NCBI RefSeq assembly: GCF_013407835.1
Contig: NZ_JACCBI010000001.1
Location: 3,100,001-3,164,000 of the forward strand
Reading direction: 5' to 3'
Length of the DNA stretch: 64,000 bases
Origin: Agromyces atrinae
GTDB taxonomy: Bacteria; Actinomycetota; Actinomycetes; Actinomycetales; Microbacteriaceae
Positions within the stretch are counted from its first letter, which is position 1. Every line of letters begins with the position of its first letter. The notes below the pieces were generated by a model. The model was not told where the DNA came from. It searched no databases and worked only from the letters and a program-made list of their open reading frames with translations. Both the position numbers and the translations under genes were made by a program. Of the stretch, positions 46,495 through 55,072 are shown piece after piece.

Positions 46495-47529
46495 GTGCGC
46501 ATCTTCGCTTGTCCCGGCTGTTCCCGTGTCGTCTACTACGACAACCTCTCGTGCCTCGCGTGCGGAACCGAACTCGCCTACGACCGCGAGAACGTCGCAC
46601 TCGTCGCCGTCGTGGGCGAGCGCTACCGCGCGGCGGGCGGAGTGCGGCGCCGCTGCATGAACACGATCGCCGGTTGCAATTGGCTGACCGCCGACGACGA
46701 GGCATCCGAGTGCTTCTCGTGCCTGCTCACCCGCTCGCGCCCCGTCGAGGGCGAGCAGAATATCTTCGACTGGCTCGCGGAGACATCGCACGCCAAGCGC
46801 TGGCTCATCTTCCAGCTCGACGAGCTGGGGCTTCCGATCGTGAGTCATCGCGACAAGCCGAACGGCGGCCTGGCCTTCGACCTCGATGCGACGACCGACG
46901 ACCACCGCGTCATGATCGGCCACATGAACGGGGTCATCACGATCGACCTCTCGGAGGCGCAGGACTCCCATCGCGAGGCGCTTCGCGTGCTGCTCGGCGA
47001 GGCGTACCGCACGATGCTCGGGCACTTCCGCCACGAGATCGGTCACTACTACTGGATGACGCTCGTCGCCTCCGATCCCGCGCGACTCGAGGCTTTCCGC
47101 GAGCGGTTCGGCGACGAGCGGCAGGACTACGGTCAGGCACTCACCGCCCACTACTCGGGCGGCGTCGCGGCGTGGCAGCACGACCACATCTCGCAGTATG
47201 CGACGACTCACCCGTGGGAGGACTTCGCCGAGACCTTCGCGCACTACCTGCACATCTGCGGAACGCTGCAGTCGGCCGGGGCCTTCGGCCTGTCGATGGC
47301 GGGGCCAGGCGAGGAGCTCGGAGCACGCGGCTCGCTCACCTCGCACCCGACGCTCACGCCGCAGAGCGCGGCATCGGTACGCGACATCCTCGCCGAATGG
47401 CAGCCCCTCGCCCTCGCGCTCAATCTCGTGAACCGCTCGCTCGGCAAGGGCGACCTGTACCCCTTCACGATCGCCGACCCCGTCGTCGAGAAGCTCGAGT
47501 ACGTGCACCGCCTGGTGTCGGGTCGCTGA
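46495..47529 (+). CDS. Zinc-ribbon putative zinc-binding metallopeptidase
   Basis: 344 residues. An N-terminal zinc ribbon (Cys6, Cys9, Cys20, Cys23) and further Cys pairs (Cys54/Cys61, Cys73/Cys76) precede a metallopeptidase domain with HEIGHYY (His180, Glu181, His184) and WEDFAETFAHYLHI, which probably gives the third ligand. This is the family annotated as 'putative zinc-binding metallopeptidase' (PF15887-like); its substrate is unknown. The start is GTG, with TAGCCT only 5 bases upstream as a -10-like box, so it may be leaderless. Confidence 0.85.
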   Translation: MRIFACPGCSRVVYYDNLSCLACGTELAYDRENVALVAVVGERYRAAGGVRRRCMNTIAGCNWLTADDEASECFSCLLTRSRPVEGEQNIFDWLAETSHAKRWLIFQLDELGLPIVSHRDKPNGGLAFDLDATTDDHRVMIGHMNGVITIDLSEAQDSHREALRVLLGEAYRTMLGHFRHEIGHYYWMTLVASDPARLEAFRERFGDERQDYGQALTAHYSGGVAAWQHDHISQYATTHPWEDFAETFAHYLHICGTLQSAGAFGLSMAGPGEELGARGSLTSHPTLTPQSAASVRDILAEWQPLALALNLVNRSLGKGDLYPFTIADPVVEKLEYVHRLVSGR

Positions 47530-47549
47530 CTTACCAGCTCCATCCGGGG

Positions 47550-47610
47550 GAGTGCCGTTCGTGCGGTGGAGTGCGTCTCGCGCGGCACTCGGGCGCACGA
47601 GCGGCACTCC
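47550..47610. repeat. Palindromic intergenic repeat, family B, copy 2
   Basis: GAGTGCCGTTCG..GGAGTGCGTCTCG..CGGCACTC..GCGGCACTCC, the same four-block order as 15301-15361, immediately after the zinc-peptidase gene. Confidence 0.8.
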
Positions 47611-47661
47611 CGCGGGCGGCGGGGCGCACCCTTGACGGATGACGCGGGCGGGCGTAGCTTG

Positions 47662-47683
47662 TAATCAACCAGTCGGTTGATTA
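47662..47683. promoter_or_regulatory. ArsR-type operator overlapping the promoter
   Basis: TAATCAACC and GGTTGATTA form a perfect 9-bp inverted repeat around AGTC, 14 bases before the ArsR start. TTGTAA (47659-47664) and TAAGGA (47682-47687) with a 17-base spacer may be the promoter, so a bound dimer would block RNA polymerase. Confidence 0.75.
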
Positions 47684-47696
47684 AGGACGTGACGCG

Positions 47697-48071
47697 GTGA
47701 GCGACGAACTCGAGGCGCACCTCGACCGGGCGTTCCTCGCCCTGGCCGACCCGACGCGCCGCGCGATCGTCGCACGTCTCAGTCGTGGCGAAGCGACGGT
47801 CAACGAACTCGCCGAGCCCTTCGAGATGAGCAAGCAGGCGGTGTCGAAGCACATCCAGGTGCTCGAGCTCGCCGGTCTCGTCACTCGCACGCGCGACGCC
47901 CAACGCCGCCCCGTTCACCTCGACGCCGTCGCGCTCGAGCGACTCACGGAATGGATCGACCGCTACCGCCTCATCCACGAGCGGCAATTCCGCTCACTCG
48001 ATCGGCTCCTCGCCGGTCACGACACCGACCGGCCCCGCGCCGATCACGACACGAGAGAAGAAGAGAAATGA
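47697..48071 (+). CDS. ArsR-family winged-helix regulator
   Basis: 124 residues. It shows the compact ArsR winged helix: LADPTRRAIVARLSRGEATV, VNELAEPFEMSKQAVSKHI, then the wing with TRTRDAQRRPVHL. No metal-binding CxC is present, so it belongs to the non-metal ArsR group typically paired with SRPBCC proteins. The start is GTG. Its stop overlaps the ATG of the SRPBCC gene by 4 bases (ATGA). The palindrome upstream indicates autoregulation. Confidence 0.92.
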   Translation: MSDELEAHLDRAFLALADPTRRAIVARLSRGEATVNELAEPFEMSKQAVSKHIQVLELAGLVTRTRDAQRRPVHLDAVALERLTEWIDRYRLIHERQFRSLDRLLAGHDTDRPRADHDTREEEK

Positions 48072-48535
48072 GCAACGCACTGACCATCACGGCACCGGAA
48101 GGCGTGCCGTTCATCGACTACGTGCGCGACTTCGATGCACCTGTCGCCGCCGTCTTCCAGGCACACGCCGACCCCGAGCTCGTGAAGAAGTGGCTCGGGC
48201 CGAACGGATACGAGATGGAGATCGCGGAGTGGAACCTCGTCGACGGCGGGGGGTACTCCTACGTGCACCGCGTCGGCGACGAGGCCTACGCGTTCCGCGG
48301 CGTCTTCCACTCCGTGCGCGAGAACGACCTCATCATCCAGACCTTCGAGTACGCGGGCTTCGCCGACGTCGTCAGCATCGAATCGATGACCTTCGAAGAC
48401 CTCGGCGATGGTCGTACGCGCCTGCACGGCCACGCCGTCTACCCCACGCAGGAGGCACGCGACGGCATGGTGCAGTCCGGCATGGAGACCGGGATGTCGG
48501 AGGGATACGACCGCCTCGAAGAACTCGTGCGCTGA
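48068..48535 (+). CDS. SRPBCC (AHSA1-like) domain protein
   Basis: 155 residues folding as a START/Bet v1-like helix-grip: DYVRDFDAPVAAVFQAHADPELVKKWLG, FRGVFHSVRENDLIIQTFEY and the C-terminal helix GMVQSGMETGMSEGYDRLEEL. Such proteins bind hydrophobic ligands, and the ArsR-SRPBCC pair is a common but poorly understood operon. It is translationally coupled to the regulator. Confidence 0.92.
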   Translation: MSNALTITAPEGVPFIDYVRDFDAPVAAVFQAHADPELVKKWLGPNGYEMEIAEWNLVDGGGYSYVHRVGDEAYAFRGVFHSVRENDLIIQTFEYAGFADVVSIESMTFEDLGDGRTRLHGHAVYPTQEARDGMVQSGMETGMSEGYDRLEELVR

Positions 48536-48587
48536 TCAGGTGCCGCTCCGCCGAGTCATCCGGTCACGGCACGCGACACGGCGGGAC

Positions 48588-49493
48588 TCACCGTTCGGCA
48601 CCGAGACGGGCGAACCCCTCGGCGATGACGCGCGCGACGGTGCGCGCGTGCTCGCCGTCGGGGTCGAGGTCGGGATCGAAGATCGTCACGTCGGCCCCGA
48701 TGGCGCACGGCGCGAGCAGTGCAAGGAGTTCGATCAGCTGGTCGGGTGAGAGTCCGCCCGGGTCGGGACTGTCGACGGCCGGCATCCACCGAGCGTCGAG
48801 GATGTCGATGTCGAGGTGCAGCCAGTAGCCGTCGAGCTCCTCGCGGTCGACGATCGCGGTGATGCGCTCGGCGACGGTCGCCGCGCCGCCGGAGATCACG
48901 TCGCTCGCGGGCACGACAGCGGCGATCTCGCGACGCATCTCGTCGAGGAAGACGTCGTCGTCGCGGCATCCCACCTGAACGGCATCGGCGGGCGCGACGA
49001 GCGGCGCGAGCCCGTCGACGTCGCTGATCACCGGATCGTGGTGGCCGGTGACGGCGGCCAGCGCTTCGCCGCCGAGCGTCGTCGGCTCGGGGTCGTTGCC
49101 CGCGTGACGGAAGTCGCCGTGCCCGTCGAGGTAGACGAGGCCGAATCGCCCGTGGCGGCGGAGAGCGAGTGCCGCACCGACGAGCAGCGAGCAGTCGCCG
49201 CCGAGCACGAGCGGTGCGTGGCCGGCGTCGAGCACGAGGTCGACGCGTTCGGCAAGGGCACGCGTGTGCCGCAGGATCGCCGCCTCGTTGCGCAGCACAT
49301 CGTTCGGCAGGACGTCGGGTTCGTAGCGGCCCGGCAGCACGACGCCGAACTCGCGAGCGCCGCGCGACGCGAGCACGCTGTGGAGACCCACCTCGCGGAG
49401 TGCCTCGGGAGCCTTCGAGGTGCCCGGAACCGTGCCGGGCGCGGGCGGACGCAACCCGAGGTTCGTCGGGGCGGAGACGATTCCGATCTGCAT
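48588..49493 (-). CDS. Arginase/agmatinase-fold (ureohydrolase) enzyme
   Basis: 301 residues. The dimanganese motifs are present: GGDCSLLVG, YLDGHGDF (Asp-x-His-x-Asp) and HLDIDILD near the C-terminus. The last lacks the usual Pro after the final Asp, so the exact activity (arginase, agmatinase, formiminoglutamase or guanidine-type) is open. The ATG at 49493 matches the family start (MQIGIVSAPTNLG); an in-frame ATG 10 codons upstream is possible. No arginine-pathway neighbour is present. Confidence 0.85.
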   Translation of the reverse strand: MQIGIVSAPTNLGLRPPAPGTVPGTSKAPEALREVGLHSVLASRGAREFGVVLPGRYEPDVLPNDVLRNEAAILRHTRALAERVDLVLDAGHAPLVLGGDCSLLVGAALALRRHGRFGLVYLDGHGDFRHAGNDPEPTTLGGEALAAVTGHHDPVISDVDGLAPLVAPADAVQVGCRDDDVFLDEMRREIAAVVPASDVISGGAATVAERITAIVDREELDGYWLHLDIDILDARWMPAVDSPDPGGLSPDQLIELLALLAPCAIGADVTIFDPDLDPDGEHARTVARVIAEGFARLGAER

Positions 49494-49597
49494 GCGCCCC
49501 AGTGTGCCGCCCACGACTGACATGCCTCGCGGAATCCCCGCCTTCTCGCATCTGCCATCTCACGCCCGCTTTTCCCCGCCGCCGTCGCGCCCACCTC

Positions 49598-49658
49598 GTT
49601 TCGGCGTCACGAATGTGCTGTTCGGCGGGTGCGGAGGGCACTTTCGTGACGCCGAGAC
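49598..49658. repeat. Palindromic intergenic repeat, family A, copy 1 (degenerate)
   Basis: GTTTCGGCGTCACGAATGTG at the left faces CTTTCGTGACGCCGAGAC at the right, with a few mismatches. It lies between the arginase-fold and HNH genes. Other copies are at 54263, 55648 and 59774. Confidence 0.8.
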
Positions 49659-49680
49659 GGATGTCTCAGAGGGCGCGGGG

Positions 49681-51237
49681 TTATTCGTGTTGTCGGCGGA
49701 GTTGTGCGGTGCGTCGGGTGGGTGAGTGTGTGGTGGCCCGCCAGACGGGGTCGCCGAGCCAGGGTGGGGGTTTCACGTGGGGTGCTCCGCTGATCATGCG
49801 GATCTCCCATCCGGAGGTGTCGATGGTGCGGTGGTGGAACCAACACAGGAGCACCCCGTTGTCGACGTGGGTGGGGCCGCCGGCCCACCAGGGGGTGACG
49901 TGGTGGGCTTCGGTTGCGGCGGCGGGGATGGGGCAGCCGGGGATGATGCATCCGCCGTCGCGTGCGGCGAGGGCGCGGCGTTGCGCACGGGTGAAGGTGC
50001 GTTGCTCGGTGCCGAGCCGGTGAATGCCGCCGGCCGGGGTGAGTTCCAGGGTGTGGGCACCGTTGGCGCAGGCGTGTTGCCGGATCGCAGACATCGGGAT
50101 CGGCACGTCCACACCGTCGATGTGTCCGACCCCGGTACCGGTGAGGAAGTCGTCGGTGAGGGTTGTGACGAGGATCGTCGCGGACGCCCCGCCCAGCGTG
50201 GGGAGTTCGTCGGCACGCCCGGCGATGTCGAACACGGTGGCGAGGGCGTCGTGTTGGCGTTGCGCCCGGGTACGCGGGTCACGGATACCGTCGGTATCGA
50301 CGCTGACACCGAACCGTGCATCCATGTCTGCACCCGCACCCGCACTCGCCGAATCACCCGCACTCGCACCGGCACCGCCGCCCGCGTGAACACCACCGTC
50401 TGAGTTCGCGTCCGCGTCCGCCGAGCCACGTCCGGGCAGGGCTTCGGGGAGGTTTCCGGCTTGGCGGGGGTTGCAGAGTGCGTCGAACACGCGTTGTACC
50501 TGTCCGGCGACTTCGGGGGCGAGGAGCCCGGCGATCGGCACCCACCCGCCCCGTGCCGGCAGCAGGCGGACGTGGCGGGCTTCGAAGTCCCGCTCGGACG
50601 GTTCGGCCCCGTCAGGGTTCAACACCTCGACCCACGTCGCGGCCTGCAGTTTCGTCTCCGCATGCATCACCGGGGGCAACGCCGCCACATCCGGGGCGGG
50701 CGCCGTTCCGGTCGCCGCGCAGACGAGTTCGTGCTCGGCCGCCCGCAACCCGCCGAGCATGTCCGTCGGCGTGCCCCGACCCGCGACCGTCAACGCGGTC
50801 GTGATCGTCTGCGCCGCATCCCACCCCAACCGGCCCGACACCAGTCCCTCACGAACCGCGTCGAACGCGGCCGGCAACGGCGCCCCCGTGAACCCGGTGC
50901 AGCGGTGCACCCGGGCTCCGAGCCGCAACCGGGCCCGCGCCGTCACCGACGACACCCGCGTCACCCGCTCGACCAACTCCGCCGCACTCCCACACCCCCG
51001 GCGATGCGCGAGCGATTCCGTGCCCAGTTCAGGGCGTGCCCGGTCACCGACCTCGGCCGCCACCAACACCCGCAACGCATCGACCGCGCGCCCGAGAGTC
51101 TCGGCACGACCGAGCAACCCGAGCAGGGCGTCATCCGACACCATCGCCGCAGACGAATCGACCCCACGCAGCAGCCCGGTCACCGCATCGGCGATCGAGT
51201 CCGTCAGATCGAGTACATCATCCACAACACCCAACAT
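49681..51237 (-). CDS. DUF222-HNH endonuclease-like protein
   Basis: 518 residues (524 if the GTG at 51255 is used). An N-terminal DUF222 region precedes a long Gly/Ala/Asp/Ser-rich linker and a C-terminal HNH domain: GGCIIPGCPIP, EAHHVTPWWAGGPT, NGVLLCWFHH. This is the 13E12-repeat-like family present in many copies in actinobacterial genomes; biological role and DNA target are not established. The linker (50320-50420) is built of short ACC/GCAC-type repeats and is probably hypervariable. An isolated HNH gene like this may be a mobile or selfish element. Confidence 0.9.
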   Translation of the reverse strand: MLGVVDDVLDLTDSIADAVTGLLRGVDSSAAMVSDDALLGLLGRAETLGRAVDALRVLVAAEVGDRARPELGTESLAHRRGCGSAAELVERVTRVSSVTARARLRLGARVHRCTGFTGAPLPAAFDAVREGLVSGRLGWDAAQTITTALTVAGRGTPTDMLGGLRAAEHELVCAATGTAPAPDVAALPPVMHAETKLQAATWVEVLNPDGAEPSERDFEARHVRLLPARGGWVPIAGLLAPEVAGQVQRVFDALCNPRQAGNLPEALPGRGSADADANSDGGVHAGGGAGASAGDSASAGAGADMDARFGVSVDTDGIRDPRTRAQRQHDALATVFDIAGRADELPTLGGASATILVTTLTDDFLTGTGVGHIDGVDVPIPMSAIRQHACANGAHTLELTPAGGIHRLGTEQRTFTRAQRRALAARDGGCIIPGCPIPAAATEAHHVTPWWAGGPTHVDNGVLLCWFHHRTIDTSGWEIRMISGAPHVKPPPWLGDPVWRATTHSPTRRTAQLRRQHE

Positions 51238-51255
51238 AGAAGTGACCACCGACAC

Positions 51256-51502
51256 TCACCCCGACACCACCGACACCAGCGAAAGCGCTGAGGAGAACAC
51301 CCCCGAACGACACGATGGGGAGGAGGAGAGAGGAGCCAGAAGAGAGGAGTCGGAGAAAGGGTCGCGGCGGGAGACGAAGCCGACGTCGTATGAGGACCCG
51401 CGGAGAAGTGAGTCGTCGAACGTCGTCAGCGAAGAACAGGAGCGGGGCTTAGAGGCGACGCGATCAGGCACCGTGTCAGACGCTCCCCGTAGGCTGCATC
51501 CC
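51256..51502. other. Intergenic region with polypurine tract
   Basis: About 247 bases between divergent genes. Bases 51315-51362 are almost purely G and A (GGGGAGGAGGAGAGAGGAG and on), a strand-asymmetric tract that is unusual here. TAGGCT about 7 bases before the 51503 ATG may be the -10 box of the aldo/keto reductase gene. Confidence 0.5.
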
Positions 51503-52495
51503 ATGCAGACACGCACTCTCGGCCGCACCGGCCGCTCGGTATCCGTCATCGGTCTCGGCACGTGGCAGCTCGGCGCCGATTGGGGCGTCGTCGCCGATTC
51601 CGACGCACTCGCGGTGCTCGACGCGGCCGCTGCAGCGGGCGTCACCTTCTTCGACACGGCGGATGTCTATGGCGACGGCCGCAGCGAGACCACGATCGGT
51701 CGCTGGCTGGCGTCGAACCCCGGTGCCGGCGTGACCGTGGCGACCAAACTGGGTCGCCGCCTCGACCAGGTTCCCGAGAACTACTCGGCGGCGAACTTCC
51801 GTGCCTGGATCGATCGCTCGCGCGCGAACCTCGGCGTCGACACCGTCGACCTCGTGCAGTTGCACTGCCCGCCGACCTCCGTCTACTCGAACGACCGTGT
51901 CTTCGACGACCTCGATGCCCTCGTCGACGACGGGTCGATCGCGGCCTACGGCGTGAGCGTCGAGACAGTCGACGAGGCCCTGACGGCGATCGCTCGTCCG
52001 GGAGTCGCGAGCGTGCAGATCATCCTCAACGCCTTCCGGCTGAAGCCGCTCGACGCCGTGCTGCCCGCCGCGATCGACGCGGGTGTCGGCATCATCGCGC
52101 GTGTGCCTCTCGCGAGCGGACTGCTCTCCGGCCGCTACTCGGTCGACACGACCTTCGCAGCCAACGACCACCGCACGTACAACCGATCGGGCGAGGCGTT
52201 CGACGTCGGCGAGACGTTCTCGGGCGTCGACTTCGAGACCGGCGTGCGCGCCGCGCAGCAGTTCGCCGAGATCGCTCGAGAGTTCGGCCCCGACGGCGCA
52301 ACGACGTCGCAGGTCGCCCTCGCCTGGATCGCGCGCCAGCCCGGTGTGTCGACCGTCATCCCTGGTGCCCGCAGCGTCGATCAGGCGACCGCCAACGCAG
52401 CCGCCGGCTCGATCGAGCTCGCCGACGGCATCGATGACGCCGTGCGCGATCTCTACGACCGCGACTTCCGGGCGGCCATCCACCCGCGCTGGTAA
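51503..52495 (+). CDS. Aldo/keto reductase 1
   Basis: 330 residues, TIM-barrel NADPH-dependent oxidoreductase. The catalytic tetrad Asp51, Tyr56 (DTADVYG), Lys82 and His121 is intact. The IPGARSVDQATANA stretch near the C-terminus binds NADP. The subfamily resembles YajO/Tas-like enzymes with broad aldehyde or ketone substrates. A ribosome-binding site is lacking and a -10-like box is 7 bases upstream, suggesting a leaderless mRNA. It stands alone. Confidence 0.88.
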   Translation: MQTRTLGRTGRSVSVIGLGTWQLGADWGVVADSDALAVLDAAAAAGVTFFDTADVYGDGRSETTIGRWLASNPGAGVTVATKLGRRLDQVPENYSAANFRAWIDRSRANLGVDTVDLVQLHCPPTSVYSNDRVFDDLDALVDDGSIAAYGVSVETVDEALTAIARPGVASVQIILNAFRLKPLDAVLPAAIDAGVGIIARVPLASGLLSGRYSVDTTFAANDHRTYNRSGEAFDVGETFSGVDFETGVRAAQQFAEIAREFGPDGATTSQVALAWIARQPGVSTVIPGARSVDQATANAAAGSIELADGIDDAVRDLYDRDFRAAIHPRW

Positions 52496-52613
52496 GAGGA
52501 GTACCTGCGCCGGGAGACGCGGTCGAGAGACCATCTGCGCTGGGAGAACGAGCACCCACGGCCGCCAGTCGCGTTCGAGCAACCGCCCGCGCGAGGAGAG
52601 ACCCCCGCCCGCG

Positions 52614-53795
52614 TCATCCGCCCGATCGATGCCCCGACCGCACCCGCACGATCGTCTCGGCCGCAGCCACCGCGACGAGCACGGCCGTCGCCGAGAGCCC
52701 CAGCGCGATCGGCGTCATCGTGGGCGAGGCGGCGGCGAGTATCCCGAGCGCCAGGATGCCGGCGAGGTACGTCACGAGCCAGCGGTGCTGCAACACGCGG
52801 CGGAAGAGCAGGGTGCCGATGAGGAACAGCGCCGGCCCTCCGAGCACCGCGACGACCGTCGAGGGGCTCTGCTCGAGAGGGTGCGAGAGCAGTTCCTTGT
52901 CGGCGACGCTCGTGAGCACGATGCCCGCGATGACCGGGAGGTGCACGTAGGTGTAGGCGAGTCGGGCGAGGCGGCCGGGGGAGTCGGACTTCTCGATGAT
53001 CTCCGAGCCGAGGCGTTCGCCGCGATCGAAGTAGATCCACCACATCGCGGCCGCCGCGACGAAGGCGCCGAAGAGTGCGAGCACCGCCTCGACCGAGATC
53101 TCGAGCTCGACGAAGGTGAAACCGGTGACGAGCAGCCCCTCGCCGATGGCGATGAGCACGAAGAGCGCGGCGCGCTCGGCGATGTGGGCGCCCGACAACT
53201 CGTCGTCGGCGCGGTCGCTCGCGACGCCGGGAACGGGGAAGCCGAGGCTCGATCCCAGGTACTCGACGGTGAGCGCCACGCCCCAGAACGGCAGTTGCCA
53301 CTCGAGCGGCAGGAGCGCGCCGCCGATCCAGAACGTGCTCGCGACGATCGTCCACACGAGGATGCGCACGAATCGCCGAGCGAGTGTGCGGTCGTGCCGC
53401 CACGTGGCGAGGATGACGAAGACCACCCGGCCGAGCTGCAGCGCGACGTACGCGATCGCGAAGATCCAGGCGCGCTCACCGAACGAATCGGCGATCGAGA
53501 CGCTCAGCATCAGTGCGATGAGCGCGAGACCGATCACGGCGCCGCGCACGGGCAGCTTCACCGGATCGAGATAGTTCGTCACCCACGTCGTCGACACCCA
53601 GGCCCACCAGAGTGCGAGCACCATGATCGCGCCCTCGAAGGCGCCGAGAGGCGTCTGATTCTCATAGAGGTACGCCGACAACTGCGTCAGCGCGAAGACG
53701 AACACGAGGTCGAAGAAGAGCTCGATGAAGCTCACACGATCGGTGCGTGGAGAGTCGTCGGGGCGCCTAACATCGCGCCGCAATCCGAAGGGCAT
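52614..53795 (-). CDS. Low temperature requirement A (LtrA) family membrane protein
   Basis: 393 residues with about 11-12 transmembrane helices. The opening RVSFIELFFDLVFVFALTQL is the signature of the LtrA family, named from a Listeria cold-growth mutant; the biochemical function is unknown. IAERAALFVLIAIGEGLL (with the conserved GE) is the second signature. The gene is monocistronic and divergent from the zinc-finger gene. Confidence 0.9.
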   Translation of the reverse strand: MPFGLRRDVRRPDDSPRTDRVSFIELFFDLVFVFALTQLSAYLYENQTPLGAFEGAIMVLALWWAWVSTTWVTNYLDPVKLPVRGAVIGLALIALMLSVSIADSFGERAWIFAIAYVALQLGRVVFVILATWRHDRTLARRFVRILVWTIVASTFWIGGALLPLEWQLPFWGVALTVEYLGSSLGFPVPGVASDRADDELSGAHIAERAALFVLIAIGEGLLVTGFTFVELEISVEAVLALFGAFVAAAAMWWIYFDRGERLGSEIIEKSDSPGRLARLAYTYVHLPVIAGIVLTSVADKELLSHPLEQSPSTVVAVLGGPALFLIGTLLFRRVLQHRWLVTYLAGILALGILAAASPTMTPIALGLSATAVLVAVAAAETIVRVRSGHRSGG

Positions 53796-53870
53796 GGCTC
53801 ATGATGCCACGCGCAGCTTCGCCTCAGTTGGTGGCTCTATGCTCAGTTCTCCCAGACCCCAGGAGGAAGC

Positions 53871-54248
53871 ATGCAGTGCCCCAGTGACGGAACCGTGTTG
53901 GTCATGAGCGAGCGCAGCGGAGTCGAGATCGACTACTGCCCGACGTGCCGCGGAGTCTGGCTCGACCGTGGCGAGCTCGACAAGATCCTCGACCGTGCGG
54001 CGCAGGAGTTCCGGCCGGCCGCCGCGACCCTGCCCCAGGCGGCCCCGATGGCGCCGCCGATGGCACCGCCCGCGCCCGCCTACGGCCAGCAGGATGACCG
54101 CTACCGCGATTCCCGTTCACGAGACCGCGACCGCGATGACCGCTACGACTCCGGCTACAACAACTCCGGTTACAACAACTCCGGTTACAACAACGGCTAC
54201 GGCAAGAAGAAGAAGCGCGACAACTGGTTGAGCGAACTCTTCGACTGA
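53871..54248 (+). CDS. TFIIB-type zinc-ribbon protein
   Basis: 125 residues. An N-terminal zf-TFIIB domain (CPSDGTVLV..., CPTCRGVWLDRGELDKIL; ligands Cys3, Cys23, Cys26 and probably a fourth non-Cys residue) precedes a Pro/Ala linker, a charged Arg/Asp-rich stretch and (SGYNN)3 tandem repeats. A basic KKKKRD and an acidic WLSELFD end complete it. The family is of unknown function. AGGAGG is optimally placed. The repeat region is likely disordered. Confidence 0.85.
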   Translation: MQCPSDGTVLVMSERSGVEIDYCPTCRGVWLDRGELDKILDRAAQEFRPAAATLPQAAPMAPPMAPPAPAYGQQDDRYRDSRSRDRDRDDRYDSGYNNSGYNNSGYNNGYGKKKKRDNWLSELFD

Positions 54249-54262
54249 CATCCCTCCCCACA

Positions 54263-54323
54263 GTCTCGGCGTCACGAATGTGCTCTCCGCCGAGCGCGAG
54301 CAGCACATTCGTGACGCCGAGAC
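54263..54323. repeat. Palindromic intergenic repeat, family A, copy 2
   Basis: A perfect 22-bp stem: the left arm 54263-54284 begins GTCTCGGCGTCACGAATG, the right arm 54302-54323 is its exact complement, and the loop is 17 bases. It lies in the gap between convergent genes and may terminate both. Confidence 0.9.
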
Positions 54324-54352
54324 GAGGGGATGACGCACTCAGCGCTCTCCCT

Positions 54353-54439
54353 GTTCGCAATTCAGGTGCGCGCACGGTGTGTCGCGGTCGCCACAGGGCA
54401 CGCGCGACCTCGACACGGTCGGCGGCCTGAATTGCGAAC
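54353..54439. repeat. Second long palindrome in the same convergent gap (element E)
   Basis: GTTCGCAATTCAGG (54353-54366) pairs perfectly with CCTGAATTGCGAAC (54426-54439); the 59 bases between can extend the stem partially. It is a single copy in this window, ending 3 bases before the oxidoreductase stop codon. Confidence 0.8.
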
Positions 54440-54442
54440 GGG

Positions 54443-55072
54443 TCAGGCGTCGACGAGCGCGGGGGATGTGCGAGAGCGGCCGCGCGCGGCATCCGTTCGT
54501 CCGAGCGCCGCGGCCGTGCGCAACCACCCCTGCCGCTTCTCGAGCGTCGAGAAGCGCACGGGCGTGAACCGGGTGATGCCGACGGTCTTCACGCCGCAGT
54601 ACCCGAACGTCGCGCGCGAGAGCGCCGTCTCGCTCGCGTTGCGGTACACGAGACGGTTCCAGAAGCGCGGCGAGTCCATGACCATGACGATGCGCGCGGT
54701 CTTGCCGGCCCACAGACGCTCCGAGATCGGACCCTTTCCGTACCGGAACGACACCCCCGAGAGGAAGACGCGGTCGATGAACGCCTTGAGCACGGCCGGG
54801 TAGGTGCCCCACCACTGCGGGTAGACGACGACCAGGTGATCGGCCCACTCGACCTCGGCGATGAGCTCACGGATGACGGCGGGGAGGTGATCGCGAGAAT
54901 CCCGTGCACGCAACTCGTCGCGCGTCTCGGGGTCGTGCGGGAAGGGTGTCGCGGCGAGATCGAGGACGCGGACATCCGCTCCGCCGTCGCGCGCGGCGTC
55001 GGCGTACGAGTCGGCGAGGGCGCGGGTGAACGTGCCGGTCAGCGGGTGGCCGACGATGACGAGGGTGTTCAT
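54443..55072 (-). CDS. NAD(P)H-dependent oxidoreductase (flavodoxin-like fold, KefF/NQO1 type)
   Basis: 209 residues. TLVIVGHPLTGTFTRALAD at the N-terminus is the FMN/FAD-binding loop of the NQO1/KefF/MdaB superfamily. YPQWWGTYPAVLKAFIDRVF is the second signature, with the flavin-contacting WWGTYPA. It reduces quinones or other electrophiles by two electrons. The ATG overlaps the MarR stop by 4 bases, so it is the second gene of a MarR-controlled operon, likely induced by electrophilic or quinone-type compounds. Confidence 0.9.
   Translation of the reverse strand: MNTLVIVGHPLTGTFTRALADSYADAARDGGADVRVLDLAATPFPHDPETRDELRARDSRDHLPAVIRELIAEVEWADHLVVVYPQWWGTYPAVLKAFIDRVFLSGVSFRYGKGPISERLWAGKTARIVMVMDSPRFWNRLVYRNASETALSRATFGYCGVKTVGITRFTPVRFSTLEKRQGWLRTAAALGRTDAARGRSRTSPALVDA

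Noticed and set aside
50320..50420. CAC/CGC-rich repeats as a regulatory or CRISPR-like array
   Set aside because: They lie inside the DUF222-HNH reading frame and encode its low-complexity linker.
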